64,000 nucleotides of DNA from contig BQMF02000011.1 in the NCBI GenBank assembly GCA_027922465.2, positions 372,001 to 436,000 of the forward strand, read 5' to 3'. A model generated the notes under the pieces. That model was not told the origin of the DNA, searched no databases, and saw only the letters and a program-made list of their open reading frames with translations. The translations under genes were made by a program, and so were the position numbers. This document shows positions 58,811 through 64,000 of this stretch, in pieces. Position 1 is the first letter of the stretch; each line of letters starts with the position of its first letter. Origin of the DNA: Turritopsis dohrnii (taxonomy: Eukaryota; Cnidaria; Hydrozoa; Anthoathecata; Oceaniidae).

Positions 58811-61800
58811 ATGATCGTAGATATGAAGAAAGAAACAGCAGAAGTATCAAATGAGCCTGGCAAAATGACAAACGAAGTAAGACGTGATTTTCTATTTTCA
58901 TTTGCTTGTTTTTTAACAATTCCATTTCCTGTTCAGTTTTTCAAAATTGATTTTTTTTGTGTTGCTTTTTGGTTTGTTTGTTTATTATTGTTTAAAAGGT
59001 TATAGTACTCGAAGGCTCTTTTAACAATTTTTTAACCAAATATTCTAATAATGGGTATTTTACATGCTCTCTCAGTGTAAAAAATAAGCCCAACTATTAA
59101 TCCGCACACTTGTTCAATATGTATCATTATAGACAGATGTCCAATATTTATCTAAGAAGTTTTTTCAATGTGCTAAACTGCCGCTATTGTGTTTTCTTCC
59201 TTCAACATTAAAATGTAAAAAGAAGACCGTTAATGAAGATATATGAAAGGCTTTTATGTCTAACAAAATACTAGCTCATAGATATCAAAAGAACCGTACT
59301 ATTTAGCCTGTCTTTAGTATAAATTTCTTATTGACAAATCATATGAAACTCATGCATTATTGTCTTTCTTGCAATGTTTGGTATAAAACGTTTTGTAAAT
59401 GTCGGGGGGAGTAAATTAACAGAATACATAATACCAACAAAATAATGTTGTTGCTTTTTCTTTTTTTCGATTTTTATTTTAAAAATTATTTGATTGCCCC
59501 ATTTTATTCGTAGTGACGAATATCCTTATAAGGTCAGGGTTTTTTTTATCATTGAGACATTCCTGTTTGTAAAAGGTTTCAATGAATTTATATCACCATG
59601 TCGATTTCATTGTTCCTCCTGCTTACCTCGTTATGTTTGTGATTCCGTCACTTAGCAATAGGGCATTTGATTATACGAAAAGCATTTATGCATTGATTGC
59701 GCAATGGACGATAATCGGTTGTGAATCGTTGCGCATCGATTAGAAATTTTTCCCTTCAATTGTCATTAGGATAGGAATGAATAAATGATGAATTCCAATA
59801 GTTTCTATAGATCAAGTCATTTTATGTGGCAGGAAAAACTTCTCGTCGTTTTATTTCACATTTCTTCTCTTTAGTGATTTCATGGCGATCTTTTGTTTTC
59901 TCCACTGAGACAAATATTCAGTTTTCATAACAAAATTAATTTTGCAATAGATTTGACATATGGTTTCGTACAAAATGCAGATGTTGTTTAGTGTGATCAA
60001 AGCTGAATATTAATTCATAAAAAAAAAAGAAGATCTTTTCTTCGAGTTTACTTAATACAAAGCCATCTCCAGATTTAACTTATCTAATACCATATTGATT
60101 CTGTTCGTTTTACATTACTTCGCGGTAATGCGGCAAACCAAAGCAACAAATGGATGATGAAAAAAAAAAAAAAACATGACTCATATTCTATTTTTTAGTT
60201 ATTTATTTATTTCGAGACTTTTTTCCCTCGAAAGCAAGAAAAAATGCATTTCTACTTTTCATCATCTTAATGTAAAAAAATATTTCTCAAGTTTCCATGA
60301 CTCTGTTTCGTTTTAAAGCACTCCTTTACACCCTACTGACTCAAGCATCTTCTTCTGCGCCCCTTTTCTGTGCCCGCTCTTGAAAAGGTTTATTCTTGTT
60401 TTATCTGGTAGCACTGTCTATATTTTTCTGTTTCCATGCACGAAATTATCCTTTGCGTAGGCTAAATTTCATAATTTGTGTAGGTTAGATCTCCTACGCA
60501 CCATTGACGTCAACGAAACAAAATTACAATTAAAGAAATGTGCCTTCACTAAGTAAACGTGTGTTTTTGACAGTATTGAGGATATTTTCCATAAAAACCT
60601 TTTTAATATTGAGCAAGTAACTTTTTAACATTTTAAGAGCACATAATACAAAATTTTGGAAAAACTGTTACGCGTTTTGCACACACTGATTGTGAGCAGG
60701 TTTACCATCCATACAATTATGAATGTATTTCTTCCAAACATTTCAGGTTATAATCTATGAGTCTGGAGATCCTGTATTGAAGGTTGAAATGGGAACGACA
60801 TTGAAAGTTATCAAGCTGCTTTATGAAACACAACAGGCCAAGAAATGTCAAATCCTTGGTGTTCGACCTAAAGCGTTTCAAGATGGTATTCCGTGCATTG
60901 TTACATTGAATGAATCAAAACTGAATGAACTTTCATACGATCTACTCGTTTCAGGTGGGTGTGGTCCAAAATCTCATAAATCGGGTTAAAGCCTTCGATA
61001 GAGAATAAAATAAGTTTCCTAAAGCTGAATAAGTTTGCAACCATTACATTTAAACGGTGAAAACACTTACAAATATGTTTGAACAAATGAGGCTAAGCCC
61101 GACCCTAACCCTCACTAACCCAGACACATTTCACAAGGTTTACACCGTAAAGTTTAATGGTTGCAATTTGACACATGAACCATATGTTGATCGGAATTTG
61201 AAATGCTTCTGCATGAATATTTAGATGAAAGTCACAACACCGACGATTCTGGCGTCGAACCATCTGCCATGAGCCGCTGTATGGATTGTTCACGCGACTC
61301 GTGGAAAAACAAAAAGTTCATCAGCATCGGCATGAATACAGAAATAAGTGTTAACCCGCTTTCCGATACGGAAACAACAAAATTAGCATCTGCTGAATGT
61401 TTTTCAGCTGACAAATCCACAAACGGTTCCGTGACATGCAGTCCACCAAAACTCACAAACTCCAGATACAACGAAACAACTTCGACAGATTTTGACAAGA
61501 ACTCTTCGAACGACACATTTCTGGATAATGAACGTGTGACGTCATTGCATTCTCCTCCGTCACCGACGTACGATTTGGACACGTACAACAAACGACTTTT
61601 GCAATCAAGATTCCGACACCCACCTCGTTCTTCAGTAGAACCTTTGCATTTTGACCATTTCACATCTTCTCGTGTGTGGACTACACGACCTCACTACACC
61701 CATACACTTTCCCCGTACGAACAAAGCTCGCAAAACAGCCGGAGCAGTCGCAGTCCAACACGAAGAAGCCGGTCGCCGATTTCACCACGACGTCTTGATA

Positions 61801-62681
61801 TCAGAGATAATTATCCTGTCCAATACCACAACATCCATGAGAAGCGCCTCCTCATGTTACATTCTCACGAACATCGTGGCAAAAGAGAGAGAAGATCTCC
61901 TCCACAAAGTTTATATGATCGATACGAGGATCTTCATCAAGCTGCACATCGAGACAAATACATCTTGCAAAAAGAGGGAGATCGAGACATACCCTCTAAT
62001 CTGATGGAGTATCGAAGGGATGATAAACTGTTTCGTCCACTTCAGCCGGCAGACGAGCCACCAGTGTTTGTGTTGCCAAACGATTATGACGTGATCAGTG
62101 GTATTGACCCTCGAGTATCCAGTCTTCATGAGAAGCAAATGACAAAATCACATATCATCATTGAGAAGGAGTGTGATCTAGTTAAGCAGAGGGTGCCTGA
62201 AGAGTCTGAGGGTAAGAATGCCACTGAAGAGCACCAGAACCTGCAAACAGCTTCAAATGGCAGTTCGTCACCAAACTCCAATAGCGGAAGTGTTGACGGT
62301 CAGGAAACTACAAAAAACCAATCTCAAAAATTATATTGCAAAATATGCAACAGTGTTTTTCCGACTAAAAGTTTACTTTACAAACATCTGCGTGGCCACA
62401 CCTCCGACGAAAAACCCTTCAAATGCGCTGAATGTGGACAGGGTTTTACATTGAGTAGCAACCTTCGTCAGCATCGTATCATTCATCGAGGGTACAAGCC
62501 ATTTCAGTGTGAGTTCTGTGGCAAGAAATTCATGAGGTCGAATGTTTACAAACAACACCGAAGAATACACACTGGCGAAGAAATGCACAAGTGTGGACTA
62601 TGCCCTAGCGAATTCCTTCAAAAGTACGCGTTGATGAAACACATGAAGAAAAATCATGACATCGAGGCTATTGACAATTAG
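58811..62681 (+). CDS. C2H2 zinc-finger transcription factor, four fingers
   Basis: Three exons (58811-58876, 60747-60954, 61225-62681) join in phase to 576 residues. Exon 1 is inferred from the ATG, a GTAAGA donor and exact phase fit; exons 2 and 3 are stronger. An N-terminal part (IIYESGDPVLKVEMGTTLKV ... KAFQDGIPCIVTLNESKL) is of unknown fold. A long Ser/Pro/Arg-rich region follows, including RSSRSPTRRSRSPISPRR. Four C2H2 fingers stand at the C-terminus: YCKICNSVF...H-x3-H, FKCAECGQGF, FQCEFCGKKF and HKCGLCPSEF, joined by partly standard linkers (HTGEE, HTSDEKP, HRGYKP). It should bind DNA in the nucleus. I cannot place it in a named subfamily. Exons upstream of 58811 are possible. Intron 2 holds a foldback element. 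Confidence 0.85.
61034..61168. mobile_element. Foldback element, copy B, in the zinc-finger gene intron
   Basis: TTTGCAACCATTACATTTAA and its inverse TAATGGTTGCAA enclose GAGGCTAAGCCCGACCCTAA then CCCTCACTAACCC. ACACCGTAAAGTTT near the right arm matches ACACTATGAAGTTTT of copy A. Confidence 0.65.
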
Positions 62682-63445
62682 TTGATTTATTTCATTACTA
62701 TTGTGTTTATAAGCAATAACTTTTAATTGTATATACGATAAAAATAAAGGAATTTATTTCTGAACTTGCATCATGTATATGTTGATATTAAAAATCCTAT
62801 GTATTGGTTAAAATACTGCAAAAGATAAACATGAAAAATTCATTCTCTGTGTCCATTCATTTTGTTTGCTTCCATCAAAACATAGAAATACGAATTTCTA
62901 TGATCAAAACAAAAAGCAGATGAAAGCTGTGTATATGTCAATTCTAGTGTAAATATTTTTAATCTGGACATGCCGTTTGTTTACCAGCCACACTGACCTG
63001 GCTAACCTTCAATACACTGGATGAGAACTGTATTTAGATAAGGTGAACATGAAGTAAGCATCTACCAAGCAGGCAAAAACCTGTTCAAAGTCAGCAAAAT
63101 AACGTAAGAGCAACGTTCATTCAAACGTTCTAATGTCGCTTTTTCTTCCATGGAAACAAGAATGCTGAAACAATCAAATCCTAAATGAAAGGTTTCACCA
63201 ATCACTTGTAATTAAATATCTATTGGTTTTTACGGTCAGATCAGGATTTGATCGTGTGTAAGTAAATAGCTCTGAGCCCATACATAACTATTAGGACTTT
63301 CGACAGACTTACAACAGCAGGGAGTCTGCCCGCAAAGGATACACATAACGTGTTATAACTTGAACGAAGGCTAGTGTGATTCTTGGTGTGTTGACACGAT
63401 GCTGATTAGAGCATATCAAGCATCAAGACTCGAACACGATTCGTA
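62682..63445. other. 3' flank of the zinc-finger gene, no further gene
   Basis: Short AT-rich stretch with no supported feature beyond the polyadenylation signal. Confidence 0.4.
62743..62748 (+). terminator. Polyadenylation signal of the zinc-finger gene
   Basis: AATAAA about 60 bp after the stop codon, in GATAAAAATAAAGGAATT. Confidence 0.6.
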
Positions 63446-63512
63446 GATCATATAGTGTAGTGGTTTTCACTTTCAAAATTCATGTATGAGGTGGGGGTTC
63501 GATTCCCCAAAT
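63446..63512 (+). repeat. tRNA-Val-like sequence, probable SINE head
   Basis: ATAGTGTAGTGGTTTTCACT (A box, as in tRNA-Val) is followed by GGGGGTTCGATTCCCC (T-arm with B box). The anticodon arm is degenerate, so it is not a functional tRNA. Confidence 0.5.
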
Positions 63513-63743
63513 TAGAGATTCACCATGCGTAAGTGAATATACCACAGTGGTTTGTCAAACAATGTCATGTAAGGGAAATTGGGTAAATTATACCTCGTTG
63601 ATCATCAATGGTTGCATTAAGTCATTCAGGAGAGTGTCAAATTCTTTGTAACCTCCAACCTAAGCTGCGATCCATTCTTTTAAACAGATACAATTGAAAC
63701 TGAGTGTGGCTAGCTTCGTAAAACAGTACCTAATAATCATAAT

Positions 63744-63864
63744 CCCAGTCGGCAAAATCGTCAAAAAGTCACTGTGACGGAGAGAATTTTTATTGAAATT
63801 GTGTGCATATTTATATAGAAATGCACTCCTTCGCAGAGATTTTTTAACAAATGTGTCGGCTGGG
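63744..63864 (+). mobile_element. CCCAGT MITE family, copy 5, best preserved
   Basis: Runs from CCCAGTCGGCAAAATCGTCA to TGTGTCGGCTGGG, 121 bp. ATAAT on both sides (63739-63743, 63865-63869) is a probable 5-bp target duplication. Confidence 0.88.
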
Positions 63865-64000
63865 ATAATAACCTTCCTAAAGCTGCATGATGGTGTGGTC
63901 TCTTTTTATCAGTTCAATGATAAATGTTATACAAATATTACACGCGCAGTGAAGACAAGGCCTTAAGAAATTCTTTTAGTGTGCAGGAATTTCAAATGTC

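Noticed and set aside
63446..63512. Functional tRNA-Val gene
   Set aside because: The A and B boxes are good but the anticodon arm does not pair.
1..64000. CRISPR arrays or bacterial operons
   Set aside because: No regularly spaced repeats and the gene structure is eukaryotic.

Overview
This is a fragment of an animal nuclear genome, not bacterial or viral DNA. Genes are split by GT-AG introns, the DNA is AT-rich, and decayed or non-autonomous transposons lie between and inside the genes. I cannot name the species. A BAK-like cell-death gene, a TIR/ARM/SAM gene, an XPR1-type phosphate exporter, Penelope, Ty3/gypsy, Harbinger and Helitron elements and many MITEs would fit a marine invertebrate such as a cnidarian or tunicate.

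Layout. 0-2.7 kb: the 5' (SPX-domain) exons of an XPR1-like gene on the minus strand, with a Harbinger element in an intron. 2.8-20.8 kb: no host gene; a MITE, a Helitron, a Penelope-like element with a 738-bp inverted partial copy and a candidate hammerhead ribozyme, a LINE relic and a nearly intact Ty3/gypsy element with 93/95-bp LTRs and a 5-bp target duplication. 20.8-24.3 kb: an eight-exon gene for a 719-residue ARM-TIR-SAM protein. 27.7-31.3 kb: an ankyrin-repeat gene and a TRIM-type RING/B-box/coiled-coil gene, both minus strand. 32-42 kb: rearranged retroelement pieces, tRNA-derived SINE heads, palindromic MITEs and a nested transposon pair. 43.0-44.6 kb: a three-exon BAK-like gene. 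46.0-46.8 kb: a second Harbinger element with a transposase N-terminus. 48.0-51.6 kb: a gene for a large, charged, probably disordered protein that I do not recognise. 58.8-62.7 kb: a four-finger C2H2 zinc-finger gene.

The host genes do not form an obvious pathway. Three of them (ARM-TIR-SAM, TRIM-like, BAK-like) belong to families used in cell death and innate immunity, but the sequence shows no shared regulation and the proximity may be chance. The most notable non-gene structures are the hammerhead-like fold at the Penelope end, a five-copy family of about 115-bp inverted-repeat elements, foldback elements with telomere-like centres, and a retroelement whose 5' part is inverted against its 3' part.
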